DNA of 38,468 nt from Deltaproteobacteria bacterium. GTDB taxonomy: Bacteria; Desulfobacterota; Desulfomonilia; UBA1062. A model generated the notes under the pieces. It did no database searches and was not told the DNA's origin. It saw only the letters and a program-made list of their open reading frames with translations. The position numbers and the translations under genes are program-made. The stretch lies in the NCBI GenBank assembly GCA_029547185.1, contig JAKPPU010000193.1, positions 1 through 38,468 of the forward strand, written 5' to 3'. Shown here piece by piece: positions 17,154-26,489 of this stretch; the stretch's first letter is position 1; every line of letters begins with the position of its first letter.

Positions 17154-17707
17154 AGATCTGCGGGATCACGAGGTATGAGGATGCGTGCACCGCCCGTGAT
17201 GCGGGCGCGGATGCCATCGGGATCGTGCTCACGAGGAGCCCGAGGAAGGCCGATCCCGCAAGAATCGAGCCGTGGATCCGCACGTTCGGCGGCATCGAGA
17301 AGGTCGGGGTGTTCAGAGACGAGGACCCATCGTATATCAGAGAGACAGCGGCCATGCTCTGCCTCGATACCGTCCAGCTCCACACGGCCGTGAATCAGGG
17401 CCACAGAGAGCTCGCCTCGATGTTCGGGATCATCTGCGCGGTGAGCGATCTCGATGAGGCCCTCATCCCCGAGGATATTCCCTGCAGGATGCTGCTCGAT
17501 CCGAGCACGGGCTCGGGCCGGACCGGTGACTGGAGCCGCCGTGACCGCCCCTTCATCCTTGCAGGCGGGCTCACTCCGGACAACGTGAGGCAGGCTATTC
17601 TCCGGGCGCAGCCCGCAGGCGTGGACGTGAGCTCGGGGGTCGAGTCGTCTCCCGGCATCAAGGATGAAGAAAAGGTGAGGAAATTCATCAAGGAGGCAAA
17701 GTCATGA
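17144..17707 (+). CDS. trpF: Phosphoribosylanthranilate isomerase
   Basis: Isomerises phosphoribosylanthranilate in the fourth step of tryptophan synthesis. KICGITR near the N-terminus (residues 4-10) holds the catalytic Cys. [18 protein letters not shown] (in place of the usual LLDxxxGGTGxxFDW), [10 protein letters not shown] and DVSSGVE follow. It is 187 residues, on the short side of the family. It overlaps trpC by 10 bases and trpB by four. Confidence 0.94.
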   Translation: MWVKICGITRYEDACTARDAGADAIGIVLTRSPRKADPARIEPWIRTFGGIEKVGVFRDEDPSYIRETAAMLCLDTVQLHTAVNQGHRELASMFGIICAVSDLDEALIPEDIPCRMLLDPSTGSGRTGDWSRRDRPFILAGGLTPDNVRQAILRAQPAGVDVSSGVESSPGIKDEEKVRKFIKEAKS

Positions 17708-18855
17708 AAGGCTATTTCGGCGAGTTCGGCGGGCAGTACGTTCCGGAGACGCTTCTTCCGGCCCTCGAAGAACTCGAAGGTGCGTTCCGGTCTGCAACGG
17801 CGGATGCCGGGTTCTGGAACGAGTTCAATGCATACATGAAAGACTACGTGGGCAGGCCTTCGCCGCTCACCTTTGCAGGCAGGCTCTCCGAACACCTGGG
17901 GATCGACGCGTGGCTCAAGCGGGAAGACCTGAACCATACCGGATCGCACAAGATCAACAACGCCTTGGGCCAGATCCTCCTCGCGAAAAGGATGAACAAG
18001 GGCAGGGTCATCGCCGAGACCGGCGCCGGGCAGCACGGGGTCGCGACCGCGACCGTCTGCGCCCTGTTCGGGCTCGAATGCGCCGTGTTCATGGGAACGG
18101 AAGACATCGAGAGGCAGAGGATGAACGTCGAGCGGATGAGACTGCTCGGCGCCGAGGTGGTCCCGGTCTCTTCGGGAAGCGCCACGCTCAAGGACGCTAC
18201 GAGCGAGGCCATAAGGGACTGGGTGACGAACGTGGATACCACCTACTACCTTATCGGCTCCGCGATCGGACCGCACCCGTACCCTACGATGGTCAGGGAA
18301 TTCCAGAAGATCATCGGGATCGAGGCGAGAGAGCAGATTCTCGAGAAGGCCGGAAGGCTCCCCGATGCCGTGGTTGCCTGTGTGGGCGGAGGGAGCAATG
18401 CCATCGGGATCTTCGCCGGTTTCATCGACGACCCGGTTGAGCTCGTCGGCGTGGAGGCTTATGGAGACGGAAACAGGAGGCACGCTGCCAGCATCGGTTT
18501 CGGGACCCCGGGCGTGCTCCACGGAACGCGCTCCTACCTGCTCCAGGACAGGGACGGCCAGGTCCTCGAAACCCACTCGATATCCGCAGGGCTCGATTAT
18601 CCGGGCGTCGGCCCGCAGCACAGCTTCCTCTCGACGACCGGGCGGGCAAGGTACACGCTCGTGGACGACCGCCAGGCGCTCGACGCCTTCAGGCTCCTCA
18701 ACAGGCTCGAAGGGATCGCGCCTGCCCTCGAAAGCGCCCATGCGATCGGTTATCTCGAACAGTATGCGCAGGATCACAAGGGGGCAGCCGTGGTGGTGAA
18801 TCTCTCGGGCAGAGGAGACAAAGACCTGCACACCGTGCTCAAGGAGGGGCTATGA
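17704..18855 (+). CDS. trpB: Tryptophan synthase beta chain
   Basis: PLP enzyme that condenses indole with serine. The N-terminus [15 protein letters not shown] is the canonical TrpB1 form. PLP lysine K83 is in [10 protein letters not shown], the phosphate loop GGGSNA is at 228-233, and the GAGQHG segment is intact. Length 383 is normal for the type that pairs with TrpA, not the stand-alone TrpB2. Overlaps trpF and trpA by four bases each. Confidence 0.97.
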   Translation: MKGYFGEFGGQYVPETLLPALEELEGAFRSATADAGFWNEFNAYMKDYVGRPSPLTFAGRLSEHLGIDAWLKREDLNHTGSHKINNALGQILLAKRMNKGRVIAETGAGQHGVATATVCALFGLECAVFMGTEDIERQRMNVERMRLLGAEVVPVSSGSATLKDATSEAIRDWVTNVDTTYYLIGSAIGPHPYPTMVREFQKIIGIEAREQILEKAGRLPDAVVACVGGGSNAIGIFAGFIDDPVELVGVEAYGDGNRRHAASIGFGTPGVLHGTRSYLLQDRDGQVLETHSISAGLDYPGVGPQHSFLSTTGRARYTLVDDRQALDAFRLLNRLEGIAPALESAHAIGYLEQYAQDHKGAAVVVNLSGRGDKDLHTVLKEGL

Positions 18856-19601
18856 TAGCTGAAGCGATCCGAGCGAAGAAACGGGCCGTCATTCCCTACG
18901 TGACTGCCGGGCTGCCCGACATCGAAACGACCGGGGAGATCATCCGTGTGCTGGGTGAAGCAGGCGCGGCAGCCATCGAGATCGGCATCCCCTTCTCCGA
19001 CCCCATGGCGGACGGGCCTGTGCTCCAGAAGGCATCGTATAGGGCCCTGCAGGCAGGATTCACCCTCGACGGCCTCTTTTCGAAATTGAGCACGTGGAGC
19101 TCATCGGTACGGACACCGCTGATCGTCATGTCCTACATGAACCCCCTCATGAGGAGGGGATTCGAGCAGACATTGGCCAGGATGAGAGATGAGGGCATAC
19201 AGGGCGTCATCATTCCGGACCTGCCGGCAGAGGCCGGAGAGATTTACGGGCAATGCCAATTTATGGGCATGGACCTCATCAGGCTCGTTGCACCGACCAC
19301 GACCGGGCAACGCCAGAAAGAGGTCGTATCCCAGTGCAGCGGATTCGTCTACGCGGTCTCGGTCAAGGGGGTAACCGGTGCCCGCCAGAGCCTGCCCATC
19401 GAGATACGCAGGCAGGTCGAAGCGCTGAAGACCCTCACCGACCTTCCCGTGTGCGTGGGATTCGGTATATCGGATGCCCGCCAGGTGGAGGAGATGCTCG
19501 CCTTTGCGGACGGCGTGATCGTGGGGAGCCACCTCATGGCAAAGATCATGGATTCTTCAGAGCCGGTAAGAACAGCGAGGGAGACGTTCATGCGCTTGTG
19601 A
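18852..19601 (+). CDS. trpA: Tryptophan synthase alpha chain
   Basis: Cleaves indole-3-glycerol phosphate and channels indole to TrpB. YVTAGLPD near the start and [15 protein letters not shown] carry the two catalytic acids (E43 and D54, equivalent to Salmonella E49 and D60). [10 protein letters not shown] and [10 protein letters not shown] bind the phosphate. At 249 residues it is slightly shorter than the enterobacterial enzyme. It ends the operon; I see no clear terminator before the next gene. Confidence 0.96.
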   Translation: MIAEAIRAKKRAVIPYVTAGLPDIETTGEIIRVLGEAGAAAIEIGIPFSDPMADGPVLQKASYRALQAGFTLDGLFSKLSTWSSSVRTPLIVMSYMNPLMRRGFEQTLARMRDEGIQGVIIPDLPAEAGEIYGQCQFMGMDLIRLVAPTTTGQRQKEVVSQCSGFVYAVSVKGVTGARQSLPIEIRRQVEALKTLTDLPVCVGFGISDARQVEEMLAFADGVIVGSHLMAKIMDSSEPVRTARETFMRL

Positions 19602-19614
19602 ATCCTGCTTGATA

Positions 19615-19643
19615 TTGAGTTGAAGCCCGGCCGGTGATATTCT
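19615..19643 (+). promoter_or_regulatory. Possible promoter of the membrane-protein gene after trpA
   Basis: TTGAGT (19615-19620) and TATTCT (19638-19643) are 17 bases apart. The predicted transcript would start only a few bases before ATG 19653, giving an almost leaderless message, consistent with the lack of a clear ribosome-binding site there. Confidence 0.35.
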
Positions 19644-19652
19644 AGTCCTGTT

Positions 19653-20579
19653 ATGAGGTTCGTCTGGCGAAATCTCCCGGTGTTCTTCATCTGGTTCATC
19701 GGGCTCTCCGTGCTCAACAATTCGCTTCACCACATTTCTCCGCCAGTGGGAAATGCGGGCATCCTCTCTCTTTTCCCCCTTATGTGCTCGCTCGTCCTTT
19801 TGTGGTTTGCCTGCAGGAAGGAGTACGGCGGCAGGAACGAGCTCAAATTTTTCTCCCCCTGGGCCGCAGGCCTGACGGCTCTGTATCTCACGCCGTTCAT
19901 GCACGGTCTGTCCATGCCTTTCAATGAACAAACCCAGAAGCTGCTCTACGAGTTCAGCGCCCTTGCCCAGTTCGTTCTCCTGGCGGTTCACGCTAAGGGC
20001 TGGTTTGCACGACAGGACTGGATCTGGGTGTTCGGGGTGACTCTTCTCTTCGGATTGATCCTCGAAAACGGAGGGATCGTTCTCGGATTCTTCTCGGAGC
20101 CCGGGTATCTGCTCTACCTGCCGGGAGTGCCGGCGCCTCTTGCCACGGCCCTCGGATGGGTCAACGTCCTCTACTGTGCCTTCTTTGCCGTGGAGAGGTT
20201 GCTGCCGGACATGGCGCCTCTATCAAAAGGACTCGTGTGCGCCGCCATCGGGCTGTCACTGGACATCCCCTTCGATCCTGTGGCCACGCGGCTCGGATGG
20301 TGGGTGTGGGATCCCTCTTTGCGCGTGATGGTGTGGAATGTGCCGGCAGTCAACTTCATTGCCTGGTTCTGGGCGCTCTTCCCCTATGCGGCGCTGTACT
20401 ACTGGGTGAGAAAGAAGGAAGGGTACGGGGAAGGGAAAAAGGTGGTTTGCTTTGTGGGGAGTTTCCCGCTCATCCTGGCGGGGGAGTTCCTGGGGGTAAT
20501 CACGACTCTCGCACTGGTCGGAGACAGGGCGGGGCTCATGGTGATCCAAAGGTTTCTGAGCTCCCTTTTTCCGTCATGA
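19653..20579 (+). CDS. Integral membrane protein, carotenoid-biosynthesis/DUF422-like
   Basis: A 308-residue protein with about seven or eight hydrophobic segments. LPGVPAPLATALGWVNVLYC, then SLDIPFDPVATRLGWWVWDP and NFIAWFWALFPY, match the pattern I recall for the DUF422/CruF-like carotenoid biosynthesis family (an Asp-Pro motif, a W-x-W and a conserved Asn). No other carotenoid genes are in the window, so a pigment role is unsupported; it may act on another lipid. It lies 51 bases after trpA with weak translation signals. Its 3' end overlaps the convergent glycosyltransferase gene by 44 bases. Confidence 0.65.
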   Translation: MRFVWRNLPVFFIWFIGLSVLNNSLHHISPPVGNAGILSLFPLMCSLVLLWFACRKEYGGRNELKFFSPWAAGLTALYLTPFMHGLSMPFNEQTQKLLYEFSALAQFVLLAVHAKGWFARQDWIWVFGVTLLFGLILENGGIVLGFFSEPGYLLYLPGVPAPLATALGWVNVLYCAFFAVERLLPDMAPLSKGLVCAAIGLSLDIPFDPVATRLGWWVWDPSLRVMVWNVPAVNFIAWFWALFPYAALYYWVRKKEGYGEGKKVVCFVGSFPLILAGEFLGVITTLALVGDRAGLMVIQRFLSSLFPS

Positions 20580-21684
20580 GGCTTTTATAGAGAGCTTCAT
20601 AGCTGCTCACCATCGATGCCAGGCTGTAATGATCGATGATGCGCTTCCTGGCGCGTTCGCCCATCTGCCTCCGCCCGTCAGGTCCGAGGTCGAGGATCCT
20701 CTGCCATGCGGCACACAGCATGCGGGGGTTTTTCTTCGGGATCACGAACCCCGCATCGCCGACGAGAATTTTCGAATCCCCCGCATCGGTAACAGCGCAG
20801 GGAAGTGCGGAAGCCATAGCCTCGCCCACGATGTTGGGCAGACCCTCGCTCACGGATGACGAGGTCGCGATATCCAGGGCATTGAGTACGTGCGGGACGT
20901 CGCTTCTCTCTCCGAGAAGGTGGATGCGGGGCGCGTGACGGTCTGTGTTGATCAGAGAAAGAAGATCCCGGTTCGATGGAGAGATCCCCCTGCCTGCGAG
21001 GATGAAATGAATCCGGCTGTTCGAGTCGAGCAGCATGTTCGCCGCCTCGAAAAAGCATGCGTGATCCTTCATGGGATCGAAGCGGGCGATGAGGCCTATG
21101 AGCAATGCATCCCGGTCGATGCCCAGCTCTTTACGGACCTTCTCTCCGGCCTCTCTGTCTGGCTTGAAGATCTCCGTGTCGAATCCGTTCGGGATGATGA
21201 CCCATTTTCTCGGGCGATAGCCGAGAGAGGTGTGGGCCTCCCTTCCTGCATGCGAATTGGTCACGATTGCGGAGGGGATGCGGGACAGCCTGGCCCCGGA
21301 TGCCACGGTGAGCCGGTAGAGCGGTCCGTACCGGGAGAGATCCATGTCGGAACAGCGGATGTTCCAGAGGGTCTTTGCCGGCTTCATGAGGGTCAGGCCG
21401 AGGAGATTGGCGTGATACATCCAGCACTGCACGGCGTCGGGCTTGAAGAGGCTTGCCCAGAAGCGGAGCTTCAAAACGGCCCTGAGCTCGGGCAGGCCCT
21501 TTCTCATATGAAGGCTGTGGACGGGGATGCCCGATCCCTCGAGGTATGGACCGAGCGGGCCGGGTCTGGTCATGCAGACGACCTGGTTCGTAAAGCTGCC
21601 TCTATCCATGGCGGTGACGAGCCTGGAGAGATTCTGCTCGGCCCCCCCGATGTCCAGGGTGGAGATGAGGTGGAGCACCCTCAT
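20536..21684 (-). CDS. GT4-family glycosyltransferase
   Basis: A 382-residue cytoplasmic or membrane-associated sugar transferase with the GT-B fold. The N-terminal Rossmann half starts MRVLHLISTLDIGGAEQNL (the GGAE acceptor loop of the GT4 group). The C-terminal half has SSSVSEGLPNIVGEAMA, whose spaced glutamates bind the nucleotide sugar. ATG 21684 overlaps the amidotransferase stop as ATGA; a start 18 bases further up is open but less likely. It is the last gene of the glycan cluster. The sugar and linkage cannot be told from sequence. Confidence 0.88.
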   Translation of the reverse strand: MRVLHLISTLDIGGAEQNLSRLVTAMDRGSFTNQVVCMTRPGPLGPYLEGSGIPVHSLHMRKGLPELRAVLKLRFWASLFKPDAVQCWMYHANLLGLTLMKPAKTLWNIRCSDMDLSRYGPLYRLTVASGARLSRIPSAIVTNSHAGREAHTSLGYRPRKWVIIPNGFDTEIFKPDREAGEKVRKELGIDRDALLIGLIARFDPMKDHACFFEAANMLLDSNSRIHFILAGRGISPSNRDLLSLINTDRHAPRIHLLGERSDVPHVLNALDIATSSSVSEGLPNIVGEAMASALPCAVTDAGDSKILVGDAGFVIPKKNPRMLCAAWQRILDLGPDGRRQMGERARKRIIDHYSLASMVSSYEALYKSLMTEKGSSETFGSP

Positions 21685-23585
21685 GCGTACCTCTTCCTCC
21701 ACATCATGAAAACGAGGAGGAGCCAGATGCGGTCCACGGCAATCGAGCCCTTCTTCTGCCGGAACTCGTAGACGGTATTCTTGACAGCTTCGGGATCGAT
21801 GTCGCTCTGCGAGCGCAGGCTGTCGGGATTGAGGTATGCCCCGACGAGGTCCATGAGGTCGTCGTGCAGCCAGGAGTAGATGGGGATGGCGAAGCCCTGT
21901 TTGGGCCTTTTGAAGAGCTCTTCCGGAAGGTATCTCTTGAGGAGCTCTTTGAGGATGTATTTCGGCTCCCCGTTTCGGTACTTCATCCAGAGGGGAAGCT
22001 CCAGGGCGAATTCCACGATGCGATGATCGAGGAAAGGGTCCCTCCCTTCGAGGCTGTTGAACATGGTGGCGCGGTCGACCTTCGTCAGGATGTCTTCAGG
22101 GAGGTAGTGCTGGAGATCCCACGTCATCATGGCATCGAGGAGCGAACCGCACGATGTGTCGAGGCCCGGCCTCGATTCTCTGTAGCCTCCGGTGAGTTCG
22201 GCGATCTCCCGGGGAAGCCAGTATGCGACAGCGTAGGGATATGCCCCCGAGGCATCCTCTTCCCAGTTCGTCAGGACCGCCTGGAATTTCCGCATGCGGT
22301 CCTTGATGGCGGGAAGCCTCAGTTTCGGATGCGCCTGCGACAGCTCGGCGAAACGGTCGCTCCCCAGAAGGCTGATCATCCTGCCGCCCAGCCTGGGGAT
22401 GAAGGGCGGGAGAGGGGAGAGGTATTCGTCCAGCCTGTTCATGACCCAGTACCGGTGATAACCGCAGAACAGCTCGTCCCCCCCGTCGGCGGAGAGGCTC
22501 ACCTTGACGTGCCTCCTCGTCATCCTCGAGACGATCGTAGTGGGGATGCCGGAAATGTCGCCGAAGGGCTCGTCATAGATCTCCGGCCACAGGGGGAGGA
22601 TCTCGCGGGCATGATCGGGGGTGACGATCTCTTCCATGTGCTCCGTGCCGAGATGCCGTGCGATCTTCCCGGCCCAGAACGACTCGTCGTAATTCTTTTC
22701 CTTAAACCCGATGGTGAATGTCCTGACGGGTGTATGCGTGTGCCGTGCGAGGACCGCCGTCACCAGCGAGGAATCGACCCCGCCCGAGAGGAACACGCCT
22801 ACGGGGACGTCGGCGATGAGGCGCTTCGTAAAGGCGTCGACCATGATCTCCTCGATCCGGTCTATGTATCGGGATTCGCTTGAAAACGCTTCGGCCTCCG
22901 GTTTGAAGTCGGCGATGGACCAGTAGCAGTGGTCTTCGAGCGAGCGGTCGGCAGAGACTTTGAGCCAGTGGCCCGGTTCGAGCTTGCGCACATGGCGGTA
23001 GATAGACCGAGGGGCGCTGATATAGCCGTAATGCAGAAATTCACCCAGGGCATCCCGGTCTAGTTCCAGCCGGTCGCGAAGTCCTGCATACAGGGCCTTG
23101 AGCTCTGAGGCGAAGGCGAAGATCCCGTCACGGCTGTAATAATAGAGTGGCTTGACCCCGATGCGGTCGCGGAAAAGGTACAGAGACTTGCCGGATGCAT
23201 CCCAGAGGGCGAAGGCGAACATGCCGTTCAGGCGGCGGACGCAGTCCGGCCCCCACTGGGAGAAGGCTCTGAGTACGGACTCCGTATCGGAGGTGCTCTG
23301 GAAGGTATGTCCCAGGCCCTCGAGTTCGGAGCGCAGCTCGAGGAAATTGTAGGATTCTCCGTTGTAGCAGATGGTTTGGAGGCCTGCAGTCATGGGCTGA
23401 TGGCCAGCTGCACTGAGGTCGATGATGCTCAGGCGCCGGTGTCCCATAGCCAGCCCGGACTCTTCGTCCACAAAGAGCCCGGCGTCGTCAGGCCCGCCCC
23501 GAACGAGCGTGTCCCGCATGGCTGTGCACCTGCGGGTAAGCGCATCGAGGCTTTCGTCAGACCAGATTCCGGCTATTCGGCACAT
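21681..23585 (-). CDS. asnB: Asparagine synthase-type amidotransferase (first copy)
   Basis: A 634-residue two-domain protein. The N-terminal glutaminase domain begins MCRIAGIW with nucleophile C2, but residue 3 is Arg where nearly all relatives have Gly. RGGPDD (29-34) and NGESYN (75-80, usually NGEIYN) also deviate. The synthetase domain has the ATP pyrophosphatase loop SGGVDSS at 267-273 and the later SLSADGGDELFCGY. In glycan clusters such proteins often amidate sugars or polymers rather than make free asparagine, and in exosortase-type EPS loci two copies are common. No clear Shine-Dalgarno precedes the ATG, which must be the start because Cys2 becomes the N-terminus. Confidence 0.85.
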   Translation of the reverse strand: MCRIAGIWSDESLDALTRRCTAMRDTLVRGGPDDAGLFVDEESGLAMGHRRLSIIDLSAAGHQPMTAGLQTICYNGESYNFLELRSELEGLGHTFQSTSDTESVLRAFSQWGPDCVRRLNGMFAFALWDASGKSLYLFRDRIGVKPLYYYSRDGIFAFASELKALYAGLRDRLELDRDALGEFLHYGYISAPRSIYRHVRKLEPGHWLKVSADRSLEDHCYWSIADFKPEAEAFSSESRYIDRIEEIMVDAFTKRLIADVPVGVFLSGGVDSSLVTAVLARHTHTPVRTFTIGFKEKNYDESFWAGKIARHLGTEHMEEIVTPDHAREILPLWPEIYDEPFGDISGIPTTIVSRMTRRHVKVSLSADGGDELFCGYHRYWVMNRLDEYLSPLPPFIPRLGGRMISLLGSDRFAELSQAHPKLRLPAIKDRMRKFQAVLTNWEEDASGAYPYAVAYWLPREIAELTGGYRESRPGLDTSCGSLLDAMMTWDLQHYLPEDILTKVDRATMFNSLEGRDPFLDHRIVEFALELPLWMKYRNGEPKYILKELLKRYLPEELFKRPKQGFAIPIYSWLHDDLMDLVGAYLNPDSLRSQSDIDPEAVKNTVYEFRQKKGSIAVDRIWLLLVFMMWRKRYA

Positions 23586-23612
23586 GTGCTTCGATCGGGT
23601 TTATGCATCGGC

Positions 23613-25583
23613 TTATACGTTCAGGCCTGTCCCATCGGCTGTCCATGCGTGCGTTGCTTCATGCCAGGCCTGGAACATGAGCACGTCCCAGAGCAGATAC
23701 CGCCAGTTGCCCCTGCCGCTCAGATGTTCGCTCCATTTTTCACGGATGGGACCGGGGTTGAAGAACCCTTCCTCCTTGAGCCGCCTTTCATCGAGCATGG
23801 CCTCTGCCCATTCGCGAAGCGGGCCCCGCAGCCAGAGATCGATGGGCACTCCGAAACCCATCTTGGGTCTTTCCATGATATTCCCGGGGACGTAGCGGTC
23901 GAGGATCCGGCGCAGCGCCCATTTGCCCTGGCTTGAGTGTATTTTCATGGAGAGGGGCAGGCGCCATGAGAACTCCACGACGCGGTGGTCCAGGAAGGGT
24001 ACGCGCGTCTCCAGGGAAACGGCCATTGCTGCCCTGTCCACCTTCACGAGGATATCGTCGGGCAGATATGTCACGAGATCAAGGTACATCATGCGGTACT
24101 CATGGGTCTCACAGTCAAGCCACAGATCGGGATCGTTCATTGCCGTCTGCGGCTCCCTGCTCCGGAGAACGAGCGAGGCAGGATCGTGCCAGTGGGACAG
24201 CAAGCTCAAGTATATCGCTTCGAGCGTATGGGCGTCGATGACTTGCGCCAGTTCGTGTATCTTGACGCCGGGTCTGCTTGCGTTGCGCAGCCGCGCCGGC
24301 AGGATGGGCCGCAGGAGCGCAAACAGCCTGTCCCAGGCAGAAGGAGGCAGGAGGGTGACAGCCCTGATCAGGTTCCGACGGAGGGTATCCGAGAACCGGT
24401 TGGCATGGCGATAGAGCTCCATTCCTCGGAAATACCGATCGTAGCCTCCGAAGAGCTCATCTCCGCCGTCGCCCGAAAGGCTTACCGTTACATGCCGCCG
24501 CGCAAGCTCCGACACGAGAAAGGTCGGTATCTGGGACGAATCGGAAAAAGGCTCGTCGTAAAGAGTCGGCAGCTTCGGTATGACGGCCTGGCATTCCCTG
24601 GGCGTGACGTACAGCTCGGTGTGCTCAGTGCCCAGATGCCGTGCAACGGCCTCTGCGTGAACGGCCTCGTTGTAGATCTCTTCATGGAAACCGATCGTGA
24701 AGGTTTTCACCGGCAGAGAGGACTGGGCCTGCATGAGCGCCACGATCAGAGACGAGTCGAATCCGCCCGACAGAAACGCGCCCAAGGGCACGTCGGAGAG
24801 CATCTGCCCCCTGACTGCAGCCTTCAGGATGCTTTCAAGCTCATCGAGCGCTTCCCTCTCGTCGCCGTTAAAGGGATCTGCGAGCCCCGTCATCGCTGCG
24901 CGCCGCGCCGACCAGTAGGCTTCGGGACGGGCAGGATCTTCGGGAGATCCCAGGGTAATGAACGTCCCTGGAGGGAGCTTGAATATGCCCTCGTAGATGC
25001 TCCACGGGGCTGGGATGTAGTTGTGGCGCATGAACAGAGCCAGGGCATCCTGGTTTATCGGGGCGTTGAAGCCGGGGAGCGCGCGCAGGGCTTTCAACTC
25101 GGAGGCGAATATGAACGCCCTGCCGTTTCTGCCGTAATAGAGAGGCTTCTCGCCTATTCTGTCGCGGGCCAGGGTGAGGGTACGTTCTTTCCGGTCCCAG
25201 ACGGCAAAGGCGAACATGCCGATGCTCTCATCCAGAGCGCGCCTGACACCCCAGGCATCGACCGCCTCAAGGAGCGTTTCGGTGTCGGAATGCCCGCGCC
25301 AGGCCACGGATTCAAGTTTCTTCCGCAGATCGAGGTGATTGTAGATCTCACCGTTGAAGACGATCACGTGCCTGCCGGAAGCCGATACCATAGGCTGATG
25401 TCCGGCAGCGCTGAGATCGAGGATCGCAAGCCGCCGATGCCCAAGGGCAATCCCTGCCGATTCATCAGTCCAGACGCCGCTGTCGTCCGGGCCGCGATGG
25501 ACCAGGGTGTCGGCCATAGCCCGAACCATGGCTTTCGAATCCGGAAATCCCGGGGACCTGATGAAACCGACTATTCCGCACAT
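23613..25583 (-). CDS. asnB: Asparagine synthase-type amidotransferase (second copy)
   Basis: A 656-residue paralogue of the next gene downstream. The glutaminase domain is canonical: MCGIVGF with C2, HRGPDD (29-34), NGEIYN (77-82). The synthetase domain has SGGFDSS (272-278, with F where V or I is usual) and SLSGDGGDELFGGY. It either makes asparagine or amidates a carboxyl in the glycan. It starts 36 bases after the methyltransferase stop and is followed by the first copy after 27 bases. No good ribosome-binding site is visible. Confidence 0.87.
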   Translation of the reverse strand: MCGIVGFIRSPGFPDSKAMVRAMADTLVHRGPDDSGVWTDESAGIALGHRRLAILDLSAAGHQPMVSASGRHVIVFNGEIYNHLDLRKKLESVAWRGHSDTETLLEAVDAWGVRRALDESIGMFAFAVWDRKERTLTLARDRIGEKPLYYGRNGRAFIFASELKALRALPGFNAPINQDALALFMRHNYIPAPWSIYEGIFKLPPGTFITLGSPEDPARPEAYWSARRAAMTGLADPFNGDEREALDELESILKAAVRGQMLSDVPLGAFLSGGFDSSLIVALMQAQSSLPVKTFTIGFHEEIYNEAVHAEAVARHLGTEHTELYVTPRECQAVIPKLPTLYDEPFSDSSQIPTFLVSELARRHVTVSLSGDGGDELFGGYDRYFRGMELYRHANRFSDTLRRNLIRAVTLLPPSAWDRLFALLRPILPARLRNASRPGVKIHELAQVIDAHTLEAIYLSLLSHWHDPASLVLRSREPQTAMNDPDLWLDCETHEYRMMYLDLVTYLPDDILVKVDRAAMAVSLETRVPFLDHRVVEFSWRLPLSMKIHSSQGKWALRRILDRYVPGNIMERPKMGFGVPIDLWLRGPLREWAEAMLDERRLKEEGFFNPGPIREKWSEHLSGRGNWRYLLWDVLMFQAWHEATHAWTADGTGLNV

Positions 25584-25619
25584 ATCGGGATAGGCTCTCT
25601 CCGCTGGACGTCTGTTTTT

Positions 25620-26471
25620 CTATTCATCCCGCATCAGCAGGGCAAGGCTCGTTACATTGGACTGCAGCTTGGTCGGCCACGGCAGTTCACCCAGGGGCAT
25701 GACGGTCAGGCGCGCCCCCTCCTTCTTCAACCGCTCGGCTGCCAGAAAAGGTCCCGGTATCACCGAGCCGTCGGACCACAGGGGTTTCAATCCGGGGAAA
25801 TAGTCGTGGAGCAGGATAATGCCGTTTCGATTGAGCAGGCTCAGCGCGGCTGGAATCTCCTGATACACCGTGCTTGCCCTGTGGTCGCCGTCGAGAAAGA
25901 TGAAGTCGAATCGCCGGCTTGAGCCCTCAGCAAAATGGAGAAAGGTATCCGTAACGAACTCGACAAACGATCCGTACCCGAGGCGATCGATCATCTCGAG
26001 CGGCGAGCTGCTCGTTCCGTATTTCACCCATGGCTTGGCAAGAGGGGAATTGACATCTGCTACGTCCACGGTGGTCATGCTGGAGTGAGCACCGTTCCTC
26101 ATCCGGCTCATAGAGAGGGCCGAGGCGATATGGATCGTCGACGCGCCTATATGGGTGCCGACTTCCAGCACGGACAACGGCTTCAAAGCACTGATCAGAA
26201 AGTACAGCGCCTTTCTGTCCCCCGGATTGACGCCTCCTGTCCCATCGGGAATGGCGAAGAGATCGATCGCCTTTGTTGAATCGGCCCACATCGCCTCGAT
26301 GCCATCGGAGTGAAAAATGTCGGACAGGGATATATCGTTCCTGTGCCTGATATTATCCGTGCTGCACCCGGTCCGTTTGATCGACTTGAGGTCCTTCATA
26401 TCTTCCAGAAAGAAAATCCTGGCCTTCAAGAAAGAGGGTACTATCCTGGCAATTCCTTTCCTAAGCGTCAT
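25620..26471 (-). CDS. Class I SAM-dependent methyltransferase (Methyltransf_24-like)
   Basis: A 283-residue protein. SAM motif I is VLEVGTHIGAST (101-112), an acidic end of beta 2 is TTVDVAD (133-139), and FIFLDGDH (190-197) corresponds to motif IV with a downstream LLHDYFPG. This is the pattern of the Methyltransf_24 group found in O-antigen and cell-surface clusters. A sugar or amino-sugar substrate is inferred from the neighbours. It lies 18 bases from the GT4 stop upstream. Confidence 0.82.
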   Translation of the reverse strand: MTLRKGIARIVPSFLKARIFFLEDMKDLKSIKRTGCSTDNIRHRNDISLSDIFHSDGIEAMWADSTKAIDLFAIPDGTGGVNPGDRKALYFLISALKPLSVLEVGTHIGASTIHIASALSMSRMRNGAHSSMTTVDVADVNSPLAKPWVKYGTSSSPLEMIDRLGYGSFVEFVTDTFLHFAEGSSRRFDFIFLDGDHRASTVYQEIPAALSLLNRNGIILLHDYFPGLKPLWSDGSVIPGPFLAAERLKKEGARLTVMPLGELPWPTKLQSNVTSLALLMRDE

Positions 26472-26489
26472 GGTAAGCCCCCATAGGGT

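Noticed and set aside
17395..18831. 478-residue frame antisense to trpF and trpB
   Set aside because: High-GC shadow frame opposite two well-conserved enzymes; rich in Arg, Val, Glu and Pro, with no domain signal.
23985..25922. 645-residue frame antisense to the second asnB and the methyltransferase
   Set aside because: Long only because of codon bias in the true genes; no motif, and the sense frames have clear catalytic residues.
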